The position numbers and the translations under genes are program-made. From the NCBI GenBank assembly GCA_027533455.1, contig JAPZUC010000006.1, positions 1 through 64,000 on the forward strand: 64,000 nt of DNA. The letters run 5' to 3'. Origin of the DNA: Porphyrobacter sp. Its GTDB lineage: Bacteria; Pseudomonadota; Alphaproteobacteria; Sphingomonadales; Sphingomonadaceae. Below, one piece after another: positions 8,762 through 17,462 of this stretch; position 1 is the first letter of the stretch, and each line of letters opens with the position of its first letter. The notes under the pieces are model-generated. The model worked only from the letters and a program-made list of their open reading frames with translations, was not told the DNA's origin and searched no databases.

Positions 8762-11286
8762 GCATTGCCGCATTCATCCGGGACAATGTTCTAAAGCCGC
8801 GTCTATCGAGTGCCGGTTGCCTGGTCGTTTACGATCCAGCCCGACGCTATCAGCAAATTTGCGCTGGTATCGCCGACGATCGCACCGGTTTTGTCGATGC
8901 ATCCGACAGTAGCATCGAAAGTCGCCTGGCAGCCATTATGGCATTGCGCGAGATTGGGCTGCCACAAAGATCACTAGATGCGGTTCTGGTTTACGTTCCA
9001 ACAAAGCCGCCTCTGACGGATGAGGAAAAGCAGGTCGATCCTTTCGCAATTTATGCCGAGGGGGGAGCCGTTTTCCCACATGACGATGGTGATGATTATC
9101 TGAGCATATGCCTTCGCGCCAAGCCGGATCACGCCACCGAAGTGCGTCGTGTGTTTGCGAGCACGTCCGATGGCCCTGCCTTTTCAGTAATAGATGCGAT
9201 CGGTCGCGGCGCGAGTTGGCCTCAATTGCGCTCCGTGCTAAAAGTCGACTCTGCGCGGGAAATCCTGACCGCTTTGCTAGCGCCAACTAGCTCGCAGCTC
9301 GAAGTATTAAAGGCTCAGGATGGTTGGTCCGATGAAGCACGCGAATTTGTCCAATCGACACTGGGCATGTCGATCAAAACGCGGGGCAAGACATGGAATC
9401 CGCTTGCTGACGAGCTTTGGCGCTTCGTTCTTTTCAGCGAATTTGTTTTCGACCTTCCCGGTGCCCTACCAGAATCTCTGAAAGGCGTTCCTCACGCATC
9501 ACTTGAGGCAAGGCCAGTTTTAGAAGATGTCTGCAACAGGCTCCGAGGTGATGCCAACATCCGAGCTACCTACATTGAGCGCGCAGAAACCATCGAAGCG
9601 GAGTTAGACCTTCCCGCGCAATGCAGCATGATCGATGACCTTGGTGAGCGCGACACATTTCCATTTGAGGAGCGAACGTTCCTCAAGGCCGCGATCAATG
9701 GCATCACCGCCAACGACACCGATGCAACCCGTCGGATGCTGGCACGAAACAAGAATTCTGTATGGTTGGGCAAGGGTGAAAGCCTGGCTCAGTGGGAGCT
9801 AATTCGCGCAGGTCTGAGCCTCATTGAAGCTTGCGATGACTTCGAGCGTCAGCTTCCAGACCATGCAAGGTCACAGTCTGACCTCTTGGACTTCTACCTT
9901 GGCAGTTTGCGCGAAGCTGACCGGCTACAGCGTGAATTTGAACAGGCCGTCGGAGACTTCCTTGACACACATGGCTTGATGGAAGTGGTCATTGATCAGG
10001 CACGAGGGCGCTATCGCCGGCTTGCAGAAAAAGTGCAGAACGTCTTTGTAAAGCACGTTGAAACTGCTGGATGGCCGCCACAAGGGCGCTTGTCGAACGC
10101 TGACGTCTTCGACCGCCTCCTCGCCGATCGCCTTAAGGAAAACGGGCGCCGAGTAGCATACCTGATGATCGACGCCTTGCGATATGAACTCGGCGTGGCG
10201 CTCGAAAAAATGCTCTCTGAGGATGGCCCGGTTGAGTTGCAAGCAGCTTACGCCCAACTTCCCTCGATCACCCTCGTTGGCATGGCCAGTCTGTTGCCAG
10301 GAGCTCGAACCGAATTATCTCTGGCGCTCGAAGCTGACACGATTATCCCGAAGTTGGGTGATATGCGCGTAGGCAATGTCGCCCAGCGCATGGATGTGCT
10401 AAGAAAGAGGTTTGGCGACCGTTTCCAAGAGATGCCGCTCAACGAATTTGTCCGCGGAAAACCAAAAATTTCTGAGACGACGGACCTTTTCGTTTTACGC
10501 TCTACAGAGATTGACAGCCAGCTCGAGAACAACCCCGAGACTACTCTGGGTCTTATCCCTTCAACTCTAAAAACGATCCGGGTCGCCCTCCACAAACTTC
10601 GAGGGATGGGTTTCAAGGAGGCGGTCATAGTGACCGATCATGGGTTTTTCCTAAATGCCCAGGCGGGAGCTGGCGATGTCTGCATGAAGCCACAAGGTAA
10701 CTGGGCCATAAACGCACATGATCGCTTGATGCTCGGAGATGGAAACGCAGACGCTCATAACGCTGTTGTTGCCGCTGAGAAGCTTGGGATCAGGGGCGAC
10801 TTCTCTCAGGTTGCTATGCCCCGGAGCATGGCGCCCTATCGATCAGGGCATCTCTACTTCCATGGGGGAGCCTCGCTCGCCGAAGCTGTCGTTCCTGTCC
10901 TGCTGATGCGCCTTGATGACGATGATCAGATCGCGTCAGGCAAGGTGACAGTAGAGATTTCCTATAAGAATGGAGCAAAGCGGATCACAACGCGAGTGCC
11001 TGTGATCGATATTAAATTAACGTCGGACGACATGTTCTCTCAAGATACGATGATTGAAGTGCTGATTGAAGCACAGGATACGAAAGGCAATGTGATCGGG
11101 GAACCGAGACCAGGCGGTGATCTAAATCCCGCCACACGGACGCTTTCTTTAATGCCTGGGCAGAGCAAGCAGATCGCCTTGAGGATGGATGCTGACTTTG
11201 AAGGAAAGTTTACCATCAAAGCTCTTAATCCCACCACACTGGCTAGCTTCTGCGCAATCTCCTTAGAAACGGACTACACGGTATGA
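8758..11286 (+). CDS. pglZ: BREX alkaline-phosphatase-fold protein PglZ
   Basis: The 842-residue protein has the PglZ-domain signatures of the alkaline phosphatase superfamily: YLMIDALRYELG (about residues 467-478), VIVTDHGFF (about 624-632) and HGGASLAEAVVP (about 702-713). These supply metal-coordinating Asp and His residues. PglZ is a core BREX component, and members of the family have shown phosphodiesterase or nuclease activity. The N-terminal 400 residues are helical and less conserved; the C-terminus looks beta-rich. The start overlaps the pglX stop (ATGA) and the end overlaps the brxL start (ATGA), so synthesis is probably coupled. It looks full length and intact. Confidence 0.96.
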   Translation: MSIAAFIRDNVLKPRLSSAGCLVVYDPARRYQQICAGIADDRTGFVDASDSSIESRLAAIMALREIGLPQRSLDAVLVYVPTKPPLTDEEKQVDPFAIYAEGGAVFPHDDGDDYLSICLRAKPDHATEVRRVFASTSDGPAFSVIDAIGRGASWPQLRSVLKVDSAREILTALLAPTSSQLEVLKAQDGWSDEAREFVQSTLGMSIKTRGKTWNPLADELWRFVLFSEFVFDLPGALPESLKGVPHASLEARPVLEDVCNRLRGDANIRATYIERAETIEAELDLPAQCSMIDDLGERDTFPFEERTFLKAAINGITANDTDATRRMLARNKNSVWLGKGESLAQWELIRAGLSLIEACDDFERQLPDHARSQSDLLDFYLGSLREADRLQREFEQAVGDFLDTHGLMEVVIDQARGRYRRLAEKVQNVFVKHVETAGWPPQGRLSNADVFDRLLADRLKENGRRVAYLMIDALRYELGVALEKMLSEDGPVELQAAYAQLPSITLVGMASLLPGARTELSLALEADTIIPKLGDMRVGNVAQRMDVLRKRFGDRFQEMPLNEFVRGKPKISETTDLFVLRSTEIDSQLENNPETTLGLIPSTLKTIRVALHKLRGMGFKEAVIVTDHGFFLNAQAGAGDVCMKPQGNWAINAHDRLMLGDGNADAHNAVVAAEKLGIRGDFSQVAMPRSMAPYRSGHLYFHGGASLAEAVVPVLLMRLDDDDQIASGKVTVEISYKNGAKRITTRVPVIDIKLTSDDMFSQDTMIEVLIEAQDTKGNVIGEPRPGGDLNPATRTLSLMPGQSKQIALRMDADFEGKFTIKALNPTTLASFCAISLETDYTV

Positions 11287-13382
11287 GCCAACTGGATGAA
11301 CTTGACAGGCAGCTGATTGCCGCATTTGACGGCAAGGTTGTCCGAAAGGATCTTCTTCATCGGATCAAGAAAGGGACCAACGTTCCTACGTTCGTGTTGG
11401 AATTCCTCCTTGCCCGTTTCTGCGCCAGCGACGACCAGGCTGAGATTGATGCCGGCATGGAAGCTGTCCTTGCTACACTGCAGGATAATTATGTCAGGCC
11501 CGATGAGGCTAATGCCGCGCAGTCCAAGGTTGCGACAAAAGGTAAGCACCGATTTATTGATAAAGTGCATGTCCGGTTTGTTGAAAAAGAGAAGCGTCAT
11601 TGGGCCTCTCTCGAGAACTTCAATTCTCAACGGATAGCAGTCGGCGAAAAATTCTACAGAGATAACGATCGCCTCTTGGAGGGCGGAATCTGGGCTGAAG
11701 TTACCTTAGCCCATAACGAAGTCGACGAGGACAACTACGCATTTTACATAGAGGATCTGCGCCCAATTCAGCTCTCGAGGTTCGACTTCGAGCAATATGC
11801 TGAAGGAAGGAAATCCTTCACGCGCGATCAGTGGCTGGACGCAATTATGCGTTCTGTGGGCCTTGAGCCGTCCAAGCTCTCGCAGCGTGTGAAGTTGCAC
11901 TTCATAGCCCGGTTGGCATCTCTTGTGGAACCCAATTATAATTACATTGAACTTGGGCCAAGAGGGACGGGGAAGTCATATTTCTTCAGCGAATTCTCGC
12001 CTTATGCCACTTTGATATCTGGCGGACAGGCGACCAAGGCCACGCTTTTTTACAACAACGCGCGTCGGAAAGTTGGCCTGGTTGGATACTGGGATACAGT
12101 CGCATTTGACGAGGTTGGCGGAATCAAGGTTCGCGACCCAGACACCATTCAAATCATGAAAGACTTCATGGCAAATGGTCGCTTCTCAAGGGGAGCAGAG
12201 GTGATTGCAGATGCGAGCTTGAGCTTTGTCGGCAACATCGACCTCTCCGTTTCCCAGGTGGTAAACTCGACAGAGTATGACCTGTTTCAGCCGCTCCCTC
12301 CTGAGCTGGATCTGGCAGTTATGGACCGCTTTGCGGCATATATTCCGGGCTGGGAGATGCCGAAAAACAGCAGCGAGTTTCTGACCTCGAGATATGGGTT
12401 CATCACTGACTATCTCGCAGAGGCTTTCCACTATCAGTTCAAGCACACGAACCGCTATGAAGAGGTCAGTCGACAAATCCGGCTAGGCAAGGACATTGAG
12501 GGACGGGACGAGAAAGGCATCAAGAAAACCGTCGCAGCTTTCTTGAAAATCCTTCACCCTGATGGCGCCGCTAGCGCGCAAGAATTCGCAGAATATGTCG
12601 AGTATGCCGTCGAGTGCCGCCGCCGCGTGAAAGAGCAGATGAACAAGCGGAAGCCGGACGAGGAATTCGCTAGGATTAATCTCTCTTATTTCGCCGCCGA
12701 TGGGACGGAGATCGTTGTTTTTTGTCCCGAGTCGAAAGATGCTTTGGCCACCCAGCAGCCGGCTCGACGTCAGCTGGAAAAGGCCGGTGCGGTAATTGCC
12801 ATGCCGAACGGCGAAGAGCCCATTAGGTCCCACCACGCTCCTCCTTTACAGCCTGTCTTTGCACCATTTGAAGGGGGGGCTCCTTCACAGCCGGACCAAT
12901 CGATCAACCGGCCTAAGGAGCAGCATTTCACTATTCTCTATGGGGATAGTGGGCATAGCTATGAGACAATCATGGGGCCATACCTTCTAGGAGCGAAGGA
13001 GGTAACAATTGAAGACCCCTACATTCGGATGCAGCATCAGATCCAAAACTTCGTCCGTTTTTGTGAGACTTGCCTAAAATCAGGATCGATCAAGACCATC
13101 AATTTGATCAGCAGCTACGATGACAACACCCAGCTGGCAGACATTTCCGAGAAGCTCGAGGATCTGAAACAGAGCCTGGTCGAGGCCGACGTTGTTCTCA
13201 ACATATCGCTGAATCCCAACCTGCATGATCGAGAGATCAGGATTGATAACGGATGGCACATCAAAATCGGCCGGGGCCTCGACTTCTATCAAAAGCCCAG
13301 TAGCTGGTTTGAAGTCGGCGCAAACGACCTAACGCTGCGTAAGTGCCTCGAAACCAAGGTTGACATCTTTCACGTGCCTTGA
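11283..13382 (+). CDS. brxL: BREX AAA+ protein BrxL with a C-terminal MITD1-like PLD-fold domain
   Basis: The 699-residue protein has a BrxL-type AAA+ core with Walker A GPRGTGKS (225-232) and Walker B VAFDEVGG (about 272-279), followed by a WEMP segment typical of the family. Canonical BrxL proteins are called Lon-like because of a C-terminal protease-like domain. Here no Lon Ser/Lys dyad region is recognisable. After a proline-rich linker (about 500-545), the last 155 residues carry EDPYIR, HDREIR, NGWHIKIGRGLDF and ETKVDIFH, which match the PLD-fold MIT_C domain of eukaryotic MITD1 as I remember it. It is the last gene of the operon. The BrxL call is strong by context; the function of the C-terminal domain is inference. 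Confidence 0.93.
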   Translation: MSQLDELDRQLIAAFDGKVVRKDLLHRIKKGTNVPTFVLEFLLARFCASDDQAEIDAGMEAVLATLQDNYVRPDEANAAQSKVATKGKHRFIDKVHVRFVEKEKRHWASLENFNSQRIAVGEKFYRDNDRLLEGGIWAEVTLAHNEVDEDNYAFYIEDLRPIQLSRFDFEQYAEGRKSFTRDQWLDAIMRSVGLEPSKLSQRVKLHFIARLASLVEPNYNYIELGPRGTGKSYFFSEFSPYATLISGGQATKATLFYNNARRKVGLVGYWDTVAFDEVGGIKVRDPDTIQIMKDFMANGRFSRGAEVIADASLSFVGNIDLSVSQVVNSTEYDLFQPLPPELDLAVMDRFAAYIPGWEMPKNSSEFLTSRYGFITDYLAEAFHYQFKHTNRYEEVSRQIRLGKDIEGRDEKGIKKTVAAFLKILHPDGAASAQEFAEYVEYAVECRRRVKEQMNKRKPDEEFARINLSYFAADGTEIVVFCPESKDALATQQPARRQLEKAGAVIAMPNGEEPIRSHHAPPLQPVFAPFEGGAPSQPDQSINRPKEQHFTILYGDSGHSYETIMGPYLLGAKEVTIEDPYIRMQHQIQNFVRFCETCLKSGSIKTINLISSYDDNTQLADISEKLEDLKQSLVEADVVLNISLNPNLHDREIRIDNGWHIKIGRGLDFYQKPSSWFEVGANDLTLRKCLETKVDIFHVP

Positions 13383-13687
13383 CGCCCATTCTGGGTGGTT
13401 CGGTAACAAGATTTCGGGCTCAGTGGTTGGTGTTGAGCAACATCCGTGTTGTCGGCACTCAGCGCCAACTCCAAAAGCACCAAACTAGAAAACTACGTTT
13501 TTTAAAGGCCTTACTCTCATCCACTAAAATAGGTCCGGTCGAGAGCTTTGGAGAATATTGGGTCTAAGAGAGCATATTCGCCCCGGCTCTGCAGATGTGC
13601 AGTGGAGAGGTTTTTACCTATAACCCTTGAAATGCACTGGATTTTTTGCGCATGACCCATGGAATAGAATGATTCCAATGGGTTGAA
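13383..13687. other. Non-coding junction between the BREX island and tRNA-Ser
   Basis: These 305 bases contain no convincing gene. A 62-codon frame starting with TTG at 13379 has no ribosome binding site and no recognisable product. The base composition is AT-rich like the BREX genes up to about 13680. No integrase remnant or direct repeat of the tRNA 3' end is visible here. One short inverted repeat lies next to the tRNA and is listed separately. No clear intrinsic terminator for the BREX operon was found; the run of T at about 13498-13503 lacks a strong stem. Confidence 0.6.
13655..13683. repeat. Inverted repeat immediately downstream of the tRNA-Ser 3' end
   Basis: The arms ACCCATGGAAT (13655-13665) and ATTCCAATGGGT (13672-13683) are complementary apart from one bulged base and are separated by six bases. 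The element starts five bases beyond the tRNA CCA. There is no T run on the minus strand after it, so it is not a standard intrinsic terminator for the tRNA. It could be a processing signal or part of an attachment site. Confidence 0.5.
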
Positions 13688-13778
13688 TGGCGGAGCAGGA
13701 GGGATTCGAACCCTCGATACGCTTTTGACGTATACACACTTTCCAGGCGTGCGCCTTCGACCACTCGGCCACTGCTCC
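13688..13778 (-). tRNA. tRNA-Ser (anticodon GGA)
   Basis: On the minus strand the sequence folds as a class II tRNA. The acceptor GGAGCAG (from 13778) pairs with CTGCTCC near the 3' end, the D-arm has GGCCGAGTGGTC, the anticodon loop reads CTGGAAA with anticodon GGA, there is a long variable arm, the T-arm has GGTTCGAATCC, the discriminator is G, and CCA is encoded at 13690-13688. This reads serine codons UCC and UCU. The 3' end points toward the BREX island, which fits its use as an integration site by a tRNA-targeting integrase. Confidence 0.97.
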
Positions 13779-13964
13779 GTATGACTTCCCTGTACGCTAC
13801 CGCTTTGCTGCTTAAGTGCGGGGGGAGGCAAGGTGCGGCGGATAGCGGCAGAACGACACTTCCGCAAGGCGCTGAGGATTGGTGAGGGTCGGGACTCGTG
13901 ATAAATGAGTCGCAAGGCCAGCGCTGCGCGGATCCGGCATTCCCTGCGAACGCTGCCCCGAAAG

Positions 13965-14003
13965 CCCCTTTCCGCCCCTTTGGGCGCGCGGAAAGGGGTT
14001 TTT
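13965..14003 (+). terminator. Intrinsic-terminator-like hairpin with no assigned upstream gene
   Basis: An 11-bp perfect stem, CCCCTTTCCGC (13965-13975) with GCGGAAAGGGG (13988-13998), is followed by TTTTT on the plus strand. That is a good Rho-independent terminator for rightward transcription, yet the only feature to its left within 280 bases is the leftward tRNA-Ser. It lies just before the cyclophilin gene start at 14036. It may end read-through from the island, act as an attenuator, or end a small RNA. Confidence 0.65.
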
Positions 14004-14035
14004 GATTGGGCCGTGAATGTGGCAGAACGCTGCCC

Positions 14036-15073
14036 ATGAGAACCGCACTCCTTGCCGCTTCGGCTGCCCTCGCCCTGACCTTGCCTGCTGCAGCGCAGGA
14101 GGAGCCGAAGGGAGCGCCCGCCCCGTCTGAGATTGTCGCCGCCGCGCCCAAGGCCGATTGGACGGCGATCGCGGCAGAAGACCTTCTGGTGATGACCCTC
14201 GCGCCAGATGCGGACGGCAAGCCGCGCACCGTGGTGATCCAGCTGATCCCTGCGCCCTTCTCGCAGGGCTGGGTCCACAACATCCGGCTGTTCGCCCGCG
14301 CCAAGTGGTATGACGGCATCTCGGTCAACCGGGTGCAGGACAATTACGTCACCCAGTGGGGCGATCCCAATTACGACAATCCTGAAGCGACGGGGAAGCC
14401 GAAGCCGCTGCCCGAGGGGCTGAAGGTGATGACGGAGGGGGAATACACCTCCCACCTCACCGAATGGCAGGCCCGTAACCGGCAACGTGAAAAGGAGCAG
14501 CAGGATCGTAGCCAAACCATTCCAATCATCGCCCCCGTCGTCCGCGATCCCTATCCCAAATGGCACGGAAGCGATGCCTATGCCTCATGGGTGGATTTCT
14601 ATGACGGTTGGGCGGTCGCCTCAGCAGGCCAAGGTTGGGAGCAGATCTGGTCGCCAACCCACTGCTACGGCATGGTCGGCGTAGGCCGGAACTATTCGCC
14701 GGACACGGGCTCTGGCGCGGAGCTTTATACCGTGATCGGCCATGCGCCGCGGCACCTCGATCGTAATATCGCCCTCGTCGGCCGGGTGATCGAGGGGATG
14801 GAGCATCTTTCCTCGTTGCCGCGCGGCAAGGGCGATCTCGGCTTCTACACCGCCGAGGAAGCCGCCAAGCGCACCCCGATCCTTACGGTACGGGTGGCAA
14901 GCGATCTTCCCGCCGCCCAACAACCGCGCTTCGAATATCTCTCGACCGAGAGCGAGACTTTCGCCCGCTACGCCGATGCCATCGCCAACCGCCGCGATCC
15001 GTTCTTTATCACCCCCGCAGGCGGCGCCGACATCTGCAACATCAAGGTGCCGGTGCGGCGGGTGGCGGATTGA
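14036..15073 (+). CDS. Secreted/periplasmic cyclophilin-type peptidyl-prolyl cis-trans isomerase
   Basis: The protein of 345 residues starts with a clear Sec signal peptide (MRTALLAASAALALTLPAAAQ). It then has cyclophilin-like blocks: an opening strand set, an FxRxxWYDGISVNRVQDNYVTQWGDP segment in place of FHRVIxxFMxQGGDP, and a later VIGHAPRHLDRNIALVGRVIEGM block matching the family's GRVxxGMDVV region. Its role is proline isomerisation in periplasmic protein folding. The family is usually about 170-200 residues; the central insertion and C-terminal extension make this a long variant. The ATG at 14036 was chosen because upstream in-frame residues do not fit before a signal peptide. Confidence 0.85.
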   Translation: MRTALLAASAALALTLPAAAQEEPKGAPAPSEIVAAAPKADWTAIAAEDLLVMTLAPDADGKPRTVVIQLIPAPFSQGWVHNIRLFARAKWYDGISVNRVQDNYVTQWGDPNYDNPEATGKPKPLPEGLKVMTEGEYTSHLTEWQARNRQREKEQQDRSQTIPIIAPVVRDPYPKWHGSDAYASWVDFYDGWAVASAGQGWEQIWSPTHCYGMVGVGRNYSPDTGSGAELYTVIGHAPRHLDRNIALVGRVIEGMEHLSSLPRGKGDLGFYTAEEAAKRTPILTVRVASDLPAAQQPRFEYLSTESETFARYADAIANRRDPFFITPAGGADICNIKVPVRRVAD

Positions 15074-15088
15074 GCCCAAAATGAGCGA

Positions 15089-15104
15089 TGTTTCATGTGA
15101 AACA
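15089..15104. promoter_or_regulatory. parS-like centromere site, one base from consensus
   Basis: TGTTTCATGTGAAACA differs from the chromosomal parS consensus TGTTNCACGTGAAACA only at one central base. The dyad extends further as GATGTTTCA/TGAAACATC. It lies in the convergent gap between the isomerase gene and rsh, where no operator is expected. ParB binding near the replication origin is the likely role, if genuine. A second, exact site is at 35602-35617. Confidence 0.6.
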
Positions 15105-15229
15105 TCGTGGCAGCCCCGGCTAGAGGGGGTCCGAACGGGGTCTAGAGGGGGTCTAGCAGAGGTCGAAGCCGCGCTGAGGCCAACTTAGCGCGTGGCAAAG
15201 CCAGCCGACAGCGTGGGCCGAAAGCAGCT

Positions 15230-17320
15230 TTACTGCCGCTCCGCCTGCGCCACGGCGTCACTGGCGCGCAGGGCCGAGACGATGCGGTTCAAATGCCCCA
15301 CATCCTCAACCTCGACCTCGACCTCGTAGGTGACGAAGGGGTGGTCGATATGCGCCTGCATCAGCGTGATGATGTTGGCCTTGTTCTGGGCAAAGATGCC
15401 CGCCATTTCCGCGAGCGTCCCCAGCCGGTCGTAGATCGTCACCGAAAGCTGTCCGGTCGCACCGGACGACTGGTTGCCCCAGGCCAGATCGATCCAGTCG
15501 CTATCCACGCCGCTCGCCAGTTCCATGCAGTCGATCGCGTGGACCAGCACCGGTTCGCCCTTGCGGCGGATGCCGACGATGCGGTCGCCGGGGACGGGGT
15601 GGCAGCAGGGCGCGAGTTCAAAGGCAACCCCGGGGGTGAGGCCGCGGATCGAGATCGCTCGCTCGCGGCGCTCCCAGTGTTCGTCCTCCGCGATGCCTGC
15701 GGTGCAGCCCGGGACCAGCGCCTCCATCACCTCGCGGTCGGCAATCTTGGCCGCGCCGATGGCGTACATCAGGTCGTCCGGCTCCTCCATGCCGAGCCGT
15801 TCGACCGCAGCGCGGATCGCCTTCTTGCCGATGCGGGCGGGCACGCGGGCGGCGATCTCGTCGAACAGCTTCGATCCGATCGCGGCGACCTCGGCGCGCT
15901 CCTTCATCCGCACCGCACGGCGCACTGCGGCGCGCGCCTTGCCCGTGACAACGAAGGAGAGCCATGACAGCTGCGGCGAGGCGTGGGGGTTCTTGATGAT
16001 CTCGACCACGTCGCCATTGGCGAGCGGCGTGCGCAGCGGCATGTGCCGACCGTTGATCTTCACGCCTGCTGTCTGGATGCCCAGATTGGTGTGCACCGCA
16101 AAGGCAAAGTCGACTGCGGTCGCACCCTTGGGCAGCTGGAACAGCGCGCCCTTGGGGGTGAAGGCGAAGATGCGATCCTGATAGATCGCCATGCGCGTAT
16201 GCTCGAGCAGTTCCTCGGCATCATTGCTGGCATCGACGATCTCGATCAGATCGCGCAGCCAGCCCACCGCACCATCGGGCTTGTCGCCCTGCTTGTAGGC
16301 CCAGTGCGCGGCAAGGCCGAATTCATTGGTGCGGTGCATCTCGCGGGTGCGGATCTGCACTTCGACGCGCATCGAATTTTCGTACATCAGCGAGGTGTGC
16401 AAACTGCGATAGCCGTTCGATTTCGGCGTCGAGATATAGTCCTTGAACTTGCCCGGCAGGAACTGCCACGTGGTGTGCAGGACACCCAGCGCCCGGTAAC
16501 AGTCCTCCTCGCTGTCGGTAAGGACGCGGAAGGCCATTATATCGGTGACCTGTTCGAAGCTGACATGGCGTTCGGCCATCTTGTGCCAGATCGAAAAGGG
16601 GTGCTTCTCGCGCCCGTAGACTTCGACCTTGAGCCCCGCCTCGGCGAGCCGCTGCTTGATCTTGAGGGCAATGTCGTCAACCTGACCGCCATCCTGCGAA
16701 CGCAGCTGTTCGAGCCGGTTCGTGATCGTGGCGTAGGCTTCCGGTTCCAGCTCGCGCAAGGCCAGCGCCTGCATCTCGTGCATGTATTCATACATCCCCA
16801 CCCGCTCGGCGAGGGGAGCGTAGATATCCATCGTCTCGCGCGCGATGCGCTGGCGCTTTTCGGGCTTCTTGATGAAGTGAAGCGTGCGCATGTTGTGCAG
16901 GCGGTCGGCCAGCTTGACCAGCAGCACGCGGATGTCTTCCGACATGGCGAGCAGGAACTTGCGCAGGTTTTCGGCCGCGCGCTCGTTCTCGGGCATGGCC
17001 TCGATCTTGGAGAGCTTGGTGACCCCGTCAACCAGCCGCGCGACCTCGGGGCCGAAATGGGCCTCGATATCGTCGATCGTGGCGAGCGTGTCCTCCACCG
17101 TGTCGTGGAGCAGTGCGGTGATGATGGTGGCCTGATCCAGCTTCAGATCGGTCATCAACCCCGCAACTTCGACGGGGTGCGAGAAATAGGGATCGCCCGA
17201 GGCGCGCTTCTGCGACCCGTGCTTCTGCACGGTGTAGACATAGGCACGGTTGAGCATGGCCTCATCGGCCTGCGGATCGTAATCCAGTACCTTTTCGACG
17301 AGTTCGTATTGGCGCAGCAT
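15230..17320 (-). CDS. rsh: Bifunctional (p)ppGpp synthetase/hydrolase, RelA/SpoT family
   Basis: The 696-residue protein has the full long-Rsh layout: an N-terminal HD hydrolase domain (HPVEVAG, then LLHDTVED, about residues 45-80), a synthetase domain (KDYISTPKSNGYRSLHTSL near 290-310), a TGS domain (VFAFTPKGALFQLPKGATAVDFA), and a C-terminal ACT domain. It makes and degrades the alarmone (p)ppGpp and controls the stringent response; most alphaproteobacteria have one such bifunctional enzyme. The ATG at 17320 is preferred over a GTG directly upstream. The gene diverges from the GH16 gene across 142 bases. Confidence 0.96.
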   Translation of the reverse strand: MLRQYELVEKVLDYDPQADEAMLNRAYVYTVQKHGSQKRASGDPYFSHPVEVAGLMTDLKLDQATIITALLHDTVEDTLATIDDIEAHFGPEVARLVDGVTKLSKIEAMPENERAAENLRKFLLAMSEDIRVLLVKLADRLHNMRTLHFIKKPEKRQRIARETMDIYAPLAERVGMYEYMHEMQALALRELEPEAYATITNRLEQLRSQDGGQVDDIALKIKQRLAEAGLKVEVYGREKHPFSIWHKMAERHVSFEQVTDIMAFRVLTDSEEDCYRALGVLHTTWQFLPGKFKDYISTPKSNGYRSLHTSLMYENSMRVEVQIRTREMHRTNEFGLAAHWAYKQGDKPDGAVGWLRDLIEIVDASNDAEELLEHTRMAIYQDRIFAFTPKGALFQLPKGATAVDFAFAVHTNLGIQTAGVKINGRHMPLRTPLANGDVVEIIKNPHASPQLSWLSFVVTGKARAAVRRAVRMKERAEVAAIGSKLFDEIAARVPARIGKKAIRAAVERLGMEEPDDLMYAIGAAKIADREVMEALVPGCTAGIAEDEHWERRERAISIRGLTPGVAFELAPCCHPVPGDRIVGIRRKGEPVLVHAIDCMELASGVDSDWIDLAWGNQSSGATGQLSVTIYDRLGTLAEMAGIFAQNKANIITLMQAHIDHPFVTYEVEVEVEDVGHLNRIVSALRASDAVAQAERQ

Positions 17321-17462
17321 CACTTGCGACTATGTGACCGAGGCAACCTGCGGGCAAGGGGCATCTGCACGGTGCGCAAGTTCGCGCACATTCGCGCAAG
17401 GTCAGACTGGTCTGGCCCGCCAGCCATGCTATCCACCTCGAGACACAGACGGAGACAGAGCC

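Noticed and set aside
13379..13567. 62-codon frame overlapping the brxL stop
   Set aside because: It starts at TTG without a ribosome binding site and resembles no family. It is treated as non-coding island sequence.
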